64,000 nt of DNA, taken from positions 166,458 through 230,457 of the forward strand of contig NC_015152.1 of assembly GCF_000190435.1 (NCBI RefSeq), given 5' to 3'. The DNA comes from Sphaerochaeta globosa str. Buddy. GTDB taxonomy: Bacteria; Spirochaetota; Spirochaetia; Sphaerochaetales; Sphaerochaetaceae. The notes under the pieces are model-generated. The model worked only from the letters and a program-made list of their open reading frames with translations. It was not told the origin of the DNA and did no database searches. Position numbers and translations under genes: made by a program. Positions 17,096 through 24,614 of the stretch are shown here, piece after piece. How positions within the stretch are numbered: position 1 is the first letter of the stretch; every line of letters begins with the position of its first letter.

Positions 17096-18163
17096 CTAGA
17101 AAACAGAATCCTTGTCGTAGAATTTCATGACGTTGTTCTTATCGACCAAGACTGAGGGGAGCACCACGGCGGTCGGAGACTTTGCGGTATGGAAGGCATC
17201 ACTCTTTTTGCCCTCGACCACATCCAGACAATACATAATGGCATCATACACCATGGATGGATGATAGGTGGCCGTTGCCTTTACCAGCGGGTCGTTGTTC
17301 ATGATCATCTCATAGGCTGCCTTGGAACCTGCGCCGCCAAATACCAACTTGATATCTTTGCGGCCGCTCTCCTTGATTGCCTGCAGAACACCAGTCATGA
17401 CATCGTCATCCTGACAGAATACTGCATGAATTTCAGGGTACTTCTGGATGTAGTTTTCCATCAGCTCGAGTCCCTTCTGCGTTGACCAGTCGGCGAAGTC
17501 ATAGCTTCTTCCACCGGCAAGGTTGATCAGACTCGGTTCCTTGGTGATTTCGTCGAAGAATGCATTCATGCGCTCTCCGTCGATAACGACCGGCATGCCG
17601 CCCATGGCCACATACTTGGTCAGCTTGTTGGCCTTCATGTAATCACGCATGAAGATACCGGAAACCTTGCCCATTTCAGGATTGTTTCCAGCCAGGTTGA
17701 CATAGCCGAACGTTGTATCAGTGAGGCCGCGATCAACTACGATGCACTTCACTCCAGAAGCGTGTGCTTCCTTAACAACCGGAGTCAGCGGAGCGGACTC
17801 GTGGGGGAGGATTACCAGATAATCCATGCCCCAGACCATCAGGTCCTCGACATCGGAAATCTGTTTTGCATAGCCGTCGGCATGCAGAACCTTGAATTCG
17901 TACTTGCCGGGATACTGCTGCTGCAAATCCCTGACAGCCTTGTCAGCCCACCAGCCGATGCCACCGGTCCAACCGTGGTCGGGCGAGGGTACGGCGATAC
18001 CGATTTTGGGAACACCTTTAGATTCCGAAACACCTTGGGCAGTAACCAAGCCAACTTTTAATCGGGTTACAGGAAAGCATAAAATTCTATTAATGATAAT
18101 AAATATCAATAAGTACTTGCTTTTATTAATAGGAATACGTACTATTAGCTTATCAGATATCAC
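17096..18163 (-). CDS. periplasmic sugar-binding protein, 5' end disrupted (probable pseudogene)
   Basis: From VPKIGIAVPSPDHGW on, this is a ribose/xylose-type periplasmic-binding protein (Peripla_BP_4 fold) with the usual VVDRGL and FGGAGSK segments, full length to the C-terminus. The sequence GLVTAQGVSESKG is the end of a normal spirochaetal signal peptide, but what precedes it (TRLKV and an AT-rich stretch rich in Ile and Asn) is not a signal peptide. That upstream DNA is the promoter region of the divergent peroxiredoxin gene. So the start codon, signal sequence and promoter seem to have been lost. No permease or ATPase is adjacent. If expressed from an internal start, it would stay in the cytoplasm. 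Confidence 0.6.
   Translation of the reverse strand: MISDKLIVRIPINKSKYLLIFIIINRILCFPVTRLKVGLVTAQGVSESKGVPKIGIAVPSPDHGWTGGIGWWADKAVRDLQQQYPGKYEFKVLHADGYAKQISDVEDLMVWGMDYLVILPHESAPLTPVVKEAHASGVKCIVVDRGLTDTTFGYVNLAGNNPEMGKVSGIFMRDYMKANKLTKYVAMGGMPVVIDGERMNAFFDEITKEPSLINLAGGRSYDFADWSTQKGLELMENYIQKYPEIHAVFCQDDDVMTGVLQAIKESGRKDIKLVFGGAGSKAAYEMIMNNDPLVKATATYHPSMVYDAIMYCLDVVEGKKSDAFHTAKSPTAVVLPSVLVDKNNVMKFYDKDSVF
18087..18132. promoter_or_regulatory. dyads in the peroxiredoxin promoter
   Basis: CTATTAAT and ATTAATAG form 8-bp arms 30 bp apart. Nested inside is TGATA-ATAAA-TATCA (18094-18108). The arms straddle the -35 hexamer, as expected for an operator; a Fur/PerR-type repressor is a guess from the AT-rich sequence and the peroxidase gene. 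Confidence 0.4.
18117..18145 (+). promoter_or_regulatory. sigma70-type promoter of the peroxiredoxin gene
   Basis: TTGCTT and TACTAT with 17-bp spacing, 45 bp before the ATG. Confidence 0.6.
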
Positions 18164-18189
18164 AACGAATACATAAGGAGATAGAAATC

Positions 18190-18870
18190 ATGGACGAAAT
18201 GCAGAACACCCCGACCAGTATGCCATTAATTGGAGACAAGGCTCCCGCTTTTACGGCAGTAACCACGCAGGGCCCGATCAACTTTCCCGAGGACTACAAG
18301 GGTAAGTGGGTCATACTCTTCAGTCATCCGGCAGACTTTACCCCTGTCTGTACCACCGAATTCATGACGTTTGCCTCTATGGCTGATGAATTCAGGGCAC
18401 TGAACACCGAACTGGTTGGACTTTCCATCGACTCCCTCTATGCCCACATTGCATGGTTGAGAAAGATTGGGGAGCTCGAGTGGAATGGCATGAAGAATGT
18501 CGAAGTGAAATTCCCCGTTATCGAGGATATCAAGATGGATGTCGCCCGCAAATACGGCATGGTTCAGTCCCAGTCCTCCACCCAAGCGGTCAGGGCAGTC
18601 TTTATCATCGATCCCAATGCAGTGGTGAGAACCATTTTATTCTATCCTGCTTCCACCGGTCGCAACTTCGATGAGATCAAGCGTGTCGTGCTTGCCCTTC
18701 AGAAGGCTGACAAGGAGCAGATTGCAACTCCTGCAAACTGGAGACCCGGTCAGGATGTAATTATTCCTACTCCCGGCAGCTGCGGCACTGCAAAGGAACG
18801 CATGGAGAGTAAGGATGAGAATCAGTACTGTCTCGACTGGTTCCTCTGTTTCCGTAAGGAAAAGAAGTAA
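18190..18870 (+). CDS. peroxiredoxin, Prx6/AhpC-TSA type
   Basis: Cytoplasmic thiol peroxidase that reduces hydrogen peroxide and organic peroxides. The peroxidatic cysteine is C54 in HPADFTPVCTTEF, and a conserved arginine lies in AVRAVFIIDP. The C-terminal half (about 165-226) is the Prx6-type dimer domain with ANWRPGQDVIIP. Extra cysteines near the end (GSCGTAKE and YCLDWFLCF) could resolve the disulfide, as in archaeal Prx6 enzymes. AAGGAGATAGAAATC precedes the ATG. Monocistronic, with its own promoter and a strong terminator. Confidence 0.92.
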   Translation: MDEMQNTPTSMPLIGDKAPAFTAVTTQGPINFPEDYKGKWVILFSHPADFTPVCTTEFMTFASMADEFRALNTELVGLSIDSLYAHIAWLRKIGELEWNGMKNVEVKFPVIEDIKMDVARKYGMVQSQSSTQAVRAVFIIDPNAVVRTILFYPASTGRNFDEIKRVVLALQKADKEQIATPANWRPGQDVIIPTPGSCGTAKERMESKDENQYCLDWFLCFRKEKK

Positions 18871-18901
18871 AAGCCCCAACATTACTATGTTCAATAGAAA
18901 G

Positions 18902-18929
18902 CAGGGAGAGCGGCGCTCTCCCTGTTTTT
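18902..18929 (+). terminator. terminator after peroxiredoxin gene
   Basis: CAGGGAGAG pairs with CTCTCCCTG and five T follow. On the other strand it also lies just past the end of the ferredoxin gene. Confidence 0.85.
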
Positions 18930-18954
18930 AATGAATGAACTCAATTCTCTTGTG

Positions 18955-19566
18955 TTACTTGTAGGAAATTGCACCCTTGGTGCAGACTCGCTCACACTCA
19001 TGGCATACAAGGCATTCGTTCTTGATGATCCTGTGCTTCTCTTCCTTAACGATGGCCCCGCTTGGACAGACCTTTGCACAGCGGGTGCAGTTGGTGCACA
19101 AGGATGGATTGATGACCATGGATTTTCTCCCAGCTCTCGCCGGCAGGGAGAGGATGGTCCCATACGGACAAAGCCAATGGTGCCATAGCTCTTCCTCAAA
19201 GAAGAGGGAGAGCGCTACTCCCAAAAGAACAAGTGCGGGAAGCACCGGAAGTTTCTTTCCGGTTCTGAATACCACGACCATCATAGCCAGGAACCCTAGC
19301 AGCATAAGGATTCTGACAACTCCGTTCCTAAAGAAGGCGGGAGTTTTCAGGCTCTTGATCTTCAGCTTTTTCTTTCCATAGGCGATGGGTCTGAGGATGG
19401 TGTTGATCGGGCAGAGCCAACCGCAGTAAAAACGGGAGAAAAGAAGCGAGAGAAGGACGGAAGCAAAGAAAATTCCCATCCACAGCTGCACTTTTCCCTG
19501 AACCAACAGGAAGATGAAAAGAATTAGTGAAAGTACTTGGACGGTTCTTTGTAGTGCCTTTTTCAT
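18955..19566 (-). CDS. membrane 4Fe-4S ferredoxin (NapH/YccM-like)
   Basis: Four or so membrane helices in the first 130 residues carry two half-motifs (FYCGWLCPINT and HHWLCPYGT) typical of NapH/NosR/YccM proteins. The C-terminal 50 residues hold two 4Fe-4S clusters: CTNCTRCAKVCP and CLVCHECERVCTKG. Such proteins pass electrons across or along the membrane; the partner reductase is not in the window. Its start overlaps the stop of the cupin gene by 4 bp, so the pair is co-translated. The Crp/Fnr gene is divergent and may control it. Confidence 0.85.
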   Translation of the reverse strand: MKKALQRTVQVLSLILFIFLLVQGKVQLWMGIFFASVLLSLLFSRFYCGWLCPINTILRPIAYGKKKLKIKSLKTPAFFRNGVVRILMLLGFLAMMVVVFRTGKKLPVLPALVLLGVALSLFFEEELWHHWLCPYGTILSLPARAGRKSMVINPSLCTNCTRCAKVCPSGAIVKEEKHRIIKNECLVCHECERVCTKGAISYK

Positions 19567-19892
19567 ACCTTCTCCGCCTTGTATACCCTTGGATGGGGGG
19601 CTTTGACAATAAAGAATTCCAAGGCTTCCTTGCCGGTATTGGATATGTTCATTTTTGTATGGAACGGCACGTTCACGATGGATGCTTGATAATACTGCGC
19701 TTCCAGCTCTTCCAGCTGAATCGTCAAGCTTCCCCTTACGACAATCAGGTAGACGTTCGAATCGGAATAGTGTTCAGGCAAAGCATCACCTGTTGCCAAC
19801 ACTACGTGGTTGATCATTGCCATATCGTCGCCGATCAGCTTTTCGATGACCTTCTCGTTGCTTTGTGTATACGGATAGTGCTTTTCAATCAT
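19563..19892 (-). CDS. small cupin protein
   Basis: A 109-residue single-domain cupin (beta-barrel). The first cupin motif is weak (ALPEHYSDSNVYLIVVRGSL) and the second is VPFHTKMNISNTG; only some of the usual metal histidines and the glutamate are present, so metal binding is uncertain. Likely a sensor or small-molecule-binding accessory. Co-transcribed with the membrane ferredoxin, divergent from the Crp/Fnr gene. Confidence 0.75.
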   Translation of the reverse strand: MIEKHYPYTQSNEKVIEKLIGDDMAMINHVVLATGDALPEHYSDSNVYLIVVRGSLTIQLEELEAQYYQASIVNVPFHTKMNISNTGKEALEFFIVKAPHPRVYKAEKV

Positions 19893-19943
19893 AGAAATCT
19901 CCTTTCAGCCATACGTCTAGTATAGGGTACAATCAAGCGATAG

Positions 19944-19963
19944 AGTGTTACATATGCTACACT
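19944..19963. promoter_or_regulatory. 20-bp dyad, candidate Crp/Fnr-family operator
   Basis: AGTGTTACATATGCTACACT matches its own reverse complement at 16 of 20 positions. It sits in the 84-bp gap between the cupin/ferredoxin operon and the Crp/Fnr gene, 3 bp before the latter's ribosome site, a place where it could repress that gene. Confidence 0.5.
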
Positions 19964-19976
19964 TTTGGAGGGTGAC

Positions 19977-20636
19977 ATGGATATTGTGCAATCATTGGGC
20001 ACTGTTGCTCTGTTTCAGTGTTTTTCAGACGAGGCTCTGGCCTCTTTTGTTAAGGAAGGGGGTATTACCCTTGTGCATTTTTGCAAGGACCAGCTGGTGG
20101 CGGTACAAGGAGAGTTGTGTACGACACTCGATGTAGTCTTGGAAGGTAGTCTTTCGCTGCAGAGCATCGATGACGATGGGAACGTGTTCAAGGCAAGGGT
20201 ACTTGAGGCAGGGGAGATTTGGGGGGCAACTTTGTTGTTCAGCAGATGCAACCACTATCCGATGCAGGTTGTGTGTGACCGTGCCTGCTCGATTGTACGG
20301 TTGAAGAAAAGTCTGGTGTTGTCGTTGTGTACTAAAAATCGGGAGTTTTTGGTTGGTTTGCTGCAAATCATCAGCGACCGAGCCCATGAATTGGGTCTTA
20401 CACTCACCAAACGCAATGAGCAGACACTCAGGCAAAGCTTGCTCGATTACCTTACACAACTTTCCCTGCAACAGGGAAGCAACACGATTCTGCTTCCCAC
20501 AAGCAAAAAGGAACTTGCCGATCGCCTGGGTTTTGCACGTACTTCCTTAAGTCGGGAGTTCTCCAATCTGCAGAGCGAAGGGATATTGCGCTTTCGTGGT
20601 CGATCAGTTCAACTTCACATTTCTTCAAGGACTTAA
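19977..20636 (+). CDS. Crp/Fnr-family transcription regulator
   Basis: An N-terminal cyclic-nucleotide-binding-like beta-barrel (about 10-120), a long dimer helix, and a C-terminal winged helix whose recognition segment is SKKELADRLGFARTSLSREF (about 175-195). It lacks the N-terminal cysteine cluster of Fnr, though C21-type scattered cysteines occur. Its ligand is unknown; HcpR/ArcR-like roles in redox or nitrosative stress would suit the ferredoxin neighbour. The ATG was chosen over an upstream TTG because GGAGGG lies 4 nt before it. Confidence 0.85.
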   Translation: MDIVQSLGTVALFQCFSDEALASFVKEGGITLVHFCKDQLVAVQGELCTTLDVVLEGSLSLQSIDDDGNVFKARVLEAGEIWGATLLFSRCNHYPMQVVCDRACSIVRLKKSLVLSLCTKNREFLVGLLQIISDRAHELGLTLTKRNEQTLRQSLLDYLTQLSLQQGSNTILLPTSKKELADRLGFARTSLSREFSNLQSEGILRFRGRSVQLHISSRT

Positions 20637-20725
20637 AGAATATGTGAAGTTGGCTTGTAAGGTGTTGCCTTCTTACTTCTCTGTTGCTATAGAAATGGGT
20701 AACAAGAGATGAAGGAGAATTGCCT

Positions 20726-21943
20726 ATGAAGCGAACACGTATACTCTTGATGGTTAGTTTGGTGATGATGGTCGGAATGCTTGCCTTGGTGGCAACACCG
20801 ACTGCTGAGAAACAGTTTGCGACGCTACAGAATAGTGACATCAGCTCTCAAAGTCTTGAGCACTTGAAGGGCTCGATCGATACCCTCAAGCAAGCGGTTG
20901 AGCGTGAAAGCGACGAAGCGTACAAGAATCTTTCCCACGCTCGCGCCAAGGGTGACAGAGCCGCATATAGTGAAGCGTACGAGAGCCTGCAAAAGCTTGC
21001 AAGCTATCGGATGACCAGTGAACAGACTGAAGAGCTTTTGAAGAGGATTCTGGTTCTTGAGGAGCCCAAACGAAGCGAATATGCAGCATGGCTGTATCAG
21101 ACCAGTTCGTATTACAAGCCTGCCTTGACGCTCGACTTCTCAGCCGAGGGGGAGAATTATCGCTACAGCTACCGCCAGCAAATCAGGCGTGAACCCGGTC
21201 TTGAGATCACCCTCCCTGACAGCTCCCAGCTTAGGTTGAATTCAGCACACCTTGGGGTGCTTGCTGGTTGGGGTCTGACGCCCGATGAGGTTACCTATCA
21301 GCCGGGGCAGACGATTTCGATGAGCTTTACCGACCAGACGCTCTATGCCATCTACCAAAGCGGAGTGCGGTTTGTCGATGAGCTGAACAAAACCGATGTT
21401 TTCTTCGAAGCAGGGAAGGTAGAAGTTCCTACCCCTTCTGTTAGTGATGCTTCGGCTATTTTCGCTGGTTGGTATGACAAAACGACCGCCCAGCTGCTTA
21501 CTGATCCCGCTTCTTACACTACCCAAGGCAAGGGGGCCCACTTCGAGGCTTTGTGGAAGCGTTTGGGTATTGAGGATGTCAGTGTGCTCTATTACGATGC
21601 CGCAAAGCTTCCGACCAATACACAGATGGGTATCGGTTTCTCTTACAGCAATACGGGCAACGTTACCCTCTCTGGTTTGAAGGCCACGCTTTCCACGCAG
21701 AGTGAGTATGTGAGAATCCTGAAGAACGAGCTGCCGTTGGGAAGATTGTCAGCAGGGCTTTCCAGCACGAACAACAGCCGCTATGCAACGGCGGAGAAGC
21801 AGCAGGTTCGCGGGGAAGCAAACACCTTCCGCTTTATTGTAAGCGAGGGTGCCCCTAGCGGTTCTGTCATTCCTTTCACCTTGACGGTAAGCAACGACAA
21901 GGGTGACAGTTGGGCTCAGAACTTTGAAGTAGTGGTGCGTTAG
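20726..21943 (+). CDS. secreted protein with InlB_B-like repeat region
   Basis: A signal sequence or anchor (about residues 1-25) precedes a helical, charged region (about 30-120) and then beta-rich domains. The stretch DVFFEAGKVEVPTPSV to IFAGWYDKTTAQLLTDPASY and HFEALW recalls the InlB_B/Flg_new repeat (aromatic-Gly-Trp-Tyr ... Ala-x-Trp) seen in surface proteins of many bacteria. The C-terminal part (NVTLSGLKATLST ... VIPFTLTVSNDKGDSW) looks like an Ig-like domain of the type that ends in a conserved beta sandwich. AAGGAGAATTGCCT supports the ATG. Likely exported; function unknown. Confidence 0.6.
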   Translation: MKRTRILLMVSLVMMVGMLALVATPTAEKQFATLQNSDISSQSLEHLKGSIDTLKQAVERESDEAYKNLSHARAKGDRAAYSEAYESLQKLASYRMTSEQTEELLKRILVLEEPKRSEYAAWLYQTSSYYKPALTLDFSAEGENYRYSYRQQIRREPGLEITLPDSSQLRLNSAHLGVLAGWGLTPDEVTYQPGQTISMSFTDQTLYAIYQSGVRFVDELNKTDVFFEAGKVEVPTPSVSDASAIFAGWYDKTTAQLLTDPASYTTQGKGAHFEALWKRLGIEDVSVLYYDAAKLPTNTQMGIGFSYSNTGNVTLSGLKATLSTQSEYVRILKNELPLGRLSAGLSSTNNSRYATAEKQQVRGEANTFRFIVSEGAPSGSVIPFTLTVSNDKGDSWAQNFEVVVR

Positions 21944-21948
21944 TACGT

Positions 21949-22725
21949 TTAATACTGTTCAGCAATGTACACACCATGCATCGTTATGTCAGTGCTCATC
22001 CCCATGGGGATGGGCACTGCTTTTTCTCTGTCCAGCATGGTTGCAATGAGAGAATGGTCCAAGGTATACACTTCTGTGATGCAACTGGCTGCCAGAATTC
22101 CCACGAGTTCTCTTGCCGCTTTTTCAGTACGTGCGCAGGCCTCAACGGCCTTGCCTTCACTGATGAAGGCATAGCCGTCCTCAACACAGAGGGTTTGGTA
22201 TCCATCGGTTAAGAACTTCCAGGCTTCTTCGTCCCGAAGGAGGCAACCGTGCAATGCATGTTCGTTTCTATACAGGCTGTCCAACTGTTGGAAGTCGAGG
22301 GGAATCAAAGTAGGCGATAAAGCGGCACAGCCTTCCAAGGGGAATGACAGAACCGAGGAGGTGGTGTAATACCCGTTTGCTTCGTAGAAGGGCCTTACTG
22401 CAGGAAAGAGGGTGATCGGATGGGTGTATGCTTGCTGGGTTGCTGCAAGCAATTTGCCCATGATGCCCTGTTTGCGATAGGAAGCATAGGTTGCCGCTCC
22501 TACAATATAGGAACAGGGATGGATTGTTCCCTGTTGCATGTATTGGCAGGCAAGAGCATGAAGAGCACTGACGATGTGGTCGTCGATGCGTGCTACATAG
22601 ATAGTGTGAGCAGCGAAGCGTGTGGAAAAAAAGTGCTCCAAAAAAGTTGGGTCTTCGGAGAAGACAGCCGACCAGAGATTCTTGAGCTCAATAAAATCAC
22701 CGCTGTTTGCTTGCTCTATGATCAC
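21949..22725 (-). CDS. GNAT-family acetyltransferase (Eis-like)
   Basis: N-terminal GNAT domain with the acetyl-CoA loop ATYASYRKQGIMGKLL (about 77-92) and a TLFPAVRPFYEANGYY strand-helix typical of the Eis/Acetyltransf_9 group. The remaining 130 residues form a second, weaker domain, also as in that group. Overlaps the start-proximal neighbour (DUF2156 gene) by 4 bp, so the two are co-translated. The stop is only 5 bp from the stop of the convergent secreted-protein gene. Confidence 0.75.
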   Translation of the reverse strand: MIIEQANSGDFIELKNLWSAVFSEDPTFLEHFFSTRFAAHTIYVARIDDHIVSALHALACQYMQQGTIHPCSYIVGAATYASYRKQGIMGKLLAATQQAYTHPITLFPAVRPFYEANGYYTTSSVLSFPLEGCAALSPTLIPLDFQQLDSLYRNEHALHGCLLRDEEAWKFLTDGYQTLCVEDGYAFISEGKAVEACARTEKAARELVGILAASCITEVYTLDHSLIATMLDREKAVPIPMGMSTDITMHGVYIAEQY

Positions 22726-23585
22726 TGTTTGGTAACCCTGTACTTTTCGACCATGAGGTCGGGTTTGTAGGAAAGCTTGGCTTTTCTCAGGCCTTCAACT
22801 CCTGCGTCTTCCTGACGGTTGACGTATTTTACATCGGAGAGGTATTGGGAGCAGAAGAGTTGGTTGATGACTGAGTAGATACCCATGTAGGAGGTGTCGC
22901 CTTTCTCAAAGTGTACGATGGCCAGTTGGTCGTCGATGATTTCCCCTACAGTGAAGGCTGTGAGGTGATGATCGACACAGACCAGCATACCGACAAATCC
23001 CAGTTCATCCCAGTTGTCGAAGGCAAGGCGCAGTGCCCTCAGTTCATCCTGAATTTCCTTGGTGTTGCAATCCTTGGTATCCAGCCACGTGGTAGCAGTC
23101 ATTTTGTAGCACTCTTCACGCATTTCCTTGGTGGAGAGGGAACGCACGGAATAGGTGTAATTGCGTTCAAACTGAGAGATGTGATTCCGTTTTGCCTGCA
23201 GTTTCCTTCCACTGAGATGAATCAGTTTCTGGCTTTCGTACAGGTAGTCGTCAAGGGCCCGTATGTGTTCAATGGTGTACCCAAGCTTCTCAAGTTCCAA
23301 TGCTTGTTCCGAGGGAACACACTCCAGCTGAAAGCGTTGGCCGCTTTCGGTGCAGTGTGCCTGTAGTTCTGCCATAGCCTTAGGAAGGTCGTCGGTTATG
23401 GGGAGGAGGAAACAGTCATCGACATCCAGATGCATATACAGGGCAGTATCGGTTTTACAAATGGTAAGGCCGATTGCTTCTTTCCAGAGTATTGAATAGG
23501 AAAAAAAATACTCGTAGGCAAAGTGTTTGCTGTACGAGAGAAACAGAGATTTGTCCGCAAAGGACGGTGTATAAAAGTGTAACAT
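22722..23585 (-). CDS. DUF2156 (LPG synthase-like acyltransferase fold) protein
   Basis: Double GNAT-like fold of the DUF2156/phosphatidylglycerol lysyltransferase C-terminal family, without the membrane part. Diagnostic segments are DYLYESQKLIHLSGRKLQAK, RNHISQFERNY, GFVGMLVCVDHHLTAFTVGE and the late NRQEDAGVEGLRKAKLSYKP. It probably moves an aminoacyl group or peptide onto a small acceptor. Length is normal (287). First gene of a two-gene operon with the Eis-like acetyltransferase. Confidence 0.8.
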   Translation of the reverse strand: MLHFYTPSFADKSLFLSYSKHFAYEYFFSYSILWKEAIGLTICKTDTALYMHLDVDDCFLLPITDDLPKAMAELQAHCTESGQRFQLECVPSEQALELEKLGYTIEHIRALDDYLYESQKLIHLSGRKLQAKRNHISQFERNYTYSVRSLSTKEMREECYKMTATTWLDTKDCNTKEIQDELRALRLAFDNWDELGFVGMLVCVDHHLTAFTVGEIIDDQLAIVHFEKGDTSYMGIYSVINQLFCSQYLSDVKYVNRQEDAGVEGLRKAKLSYKPDLMVEKYRVTKQ

Positions 23586-23808
23586 GATACCTCAAAATAT
23601 ATTCGTATATACGCATGTATTGATACGTTTTTTTATGTCAATAGTCAAGGCAAGCAGAGCCCGACAGAGTTAAGATACTACTTTGAGTGGAGTGGGGCAA
23701 GAAAGAATGAGAGGTTTGTACTGTGCTTGAATAAAGAAAAGCAGGGTAGTAGTGCTGATGACAATTCGCTAAAGCCATAGGAAACTATAGATAGCAGGAG
23801 GGTCTGCT

Positions 23809-24264
23809 ATGAAGAGAATCAATCACATTCTGGGTGTGCTGCTTGGGTGTCTGCTGTTGGTTGGTTTGTTGGGGTGTGAGTATACATATCCTTTTGAAGA
23901 AGAACCAAACAATACTCCAGATACTGCTACGCTGATGCGAAATAATATTACCAAGGGCCAAATCCATATTCCATCAGATATGGATTATTGGACAATCAAC
24001 ATAGGTCCCATTTCGAGTTGGGCAAAAGTAATGCTACATCATCTTTCAGAGGATTTGAAGTTAATGGTCATTGGCTACGATGGCTCAAATAATGCAATAA
24101 CCCTCAATGGTTCCGATTATTATTTAAACTCTGATGCGGAAGGTACAGCAGATGAAGAGATTGTTATTTCTAATAATCTCATTCGTACCATAGTGGTTTG
24201 TGTAGAAGCAAGTGACCGAAGAAATCTGGCTGGTACATATTGGTTGGAGTATACGTTCCGGTAA
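23809..24264 (+). CDS. lipoprotein with PPC-like domain
   Basis: Signal peptide with lipobox LVGLLGC (Cys at residue 23), so the protein should be lipid-anchored. The mature part is a bacterial pre-peptidase C-terminal (PPC) type domain: EEEPNNTPDTATLMRNN, ITKGQIHIPSDMDYWTI and a final GTYWLEYTF. It is a lone domain with no peptidase part. The two preceding genes are on the other strand and the next gene is 350 bp away, so it is monocistronic. Confidence 0.8.
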   Translation: MKRINHILGVLLGCLLLVGLLGCEYTYPFEEEPNNTPDTATLMRNNITKGQIHIPSDMDYWTINIGPISSWAKVMLHHLSEDLKLMVIGYDGSNNAITLNGSDYYLNSDAEGTADEEIVISNNLIRTIVVCVEASDRRNLAGTYWLEYTFR

Positions 24265-24522
24265 TCCCTATGCCATCTTTTTCTTCCGATACAAAAATGA
24301 TTGTTTAATCACTTCCGAAGGATGATCTTCCATTACTTTAATGAATCTTGGAAACTATCTTGATCAGATATTAAAAATTTCACTTCTGTAACTGTAGGGG
24401 ACAGGTCCCAATTATTTGAGTCACGATAGCGAGTAATATGGTTCATTGACCTTCTGCACCACGAAAGCCTCTTTTTGTTGTAATTAATGAGGATATACTG
24501 CTTTACTGTTGCAGAAATGAAA
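24265..24522. other. noncoding stretch with a GGGAC-AG-GTCCC palindrome
   Basis: No gene is seen. A short palindrome at 24398-24409 (GGGACAGGTCCC) resembles the short repeats found near RAYT-type transposases, but no transposase gene or second copy is present. Confidence 0.3.
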
Positions 24523-24587
24523 AAGTGTCAGTCTGATACTATTTAATTATATATAATATAAACAATAATAGTGAAACCTTGACACTT
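24523..24587. promoter_or_regulatory. inverted repeat before the KamA-family gene
   Basis: AAGTGTCA (24523-24530) and TGACACTT (24580-24587) are perfect inverted arms around a very AT-rich 49-bp spacer. The right arm overlaps the -35 hexamer, so it may be an operator. Confidence 0.4.
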
Positions 24588-24608
24588 ACTTCCCTATCCC
24601 TGTATCTT
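24579..24608 (+). promoter_or_regulatory. promoter of the KamA-family gene, leaderless arrangement
   Basis: TTGACA and TATCTT are 18 bp apart. The -10 box ends 6 nt before the ATG, and there is no ribosome-binding sequence, so transcription should start at or next to the start codon. Confidence 0.5.
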
Positions 24609-24614
24609 TAGTAC

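Noticed and set aside
24390..24420. RAYT/REP element suggested by GGGACAGGTCCC
   Set aside because: Single short palindrome, no transposase gene and no second copy in the window.
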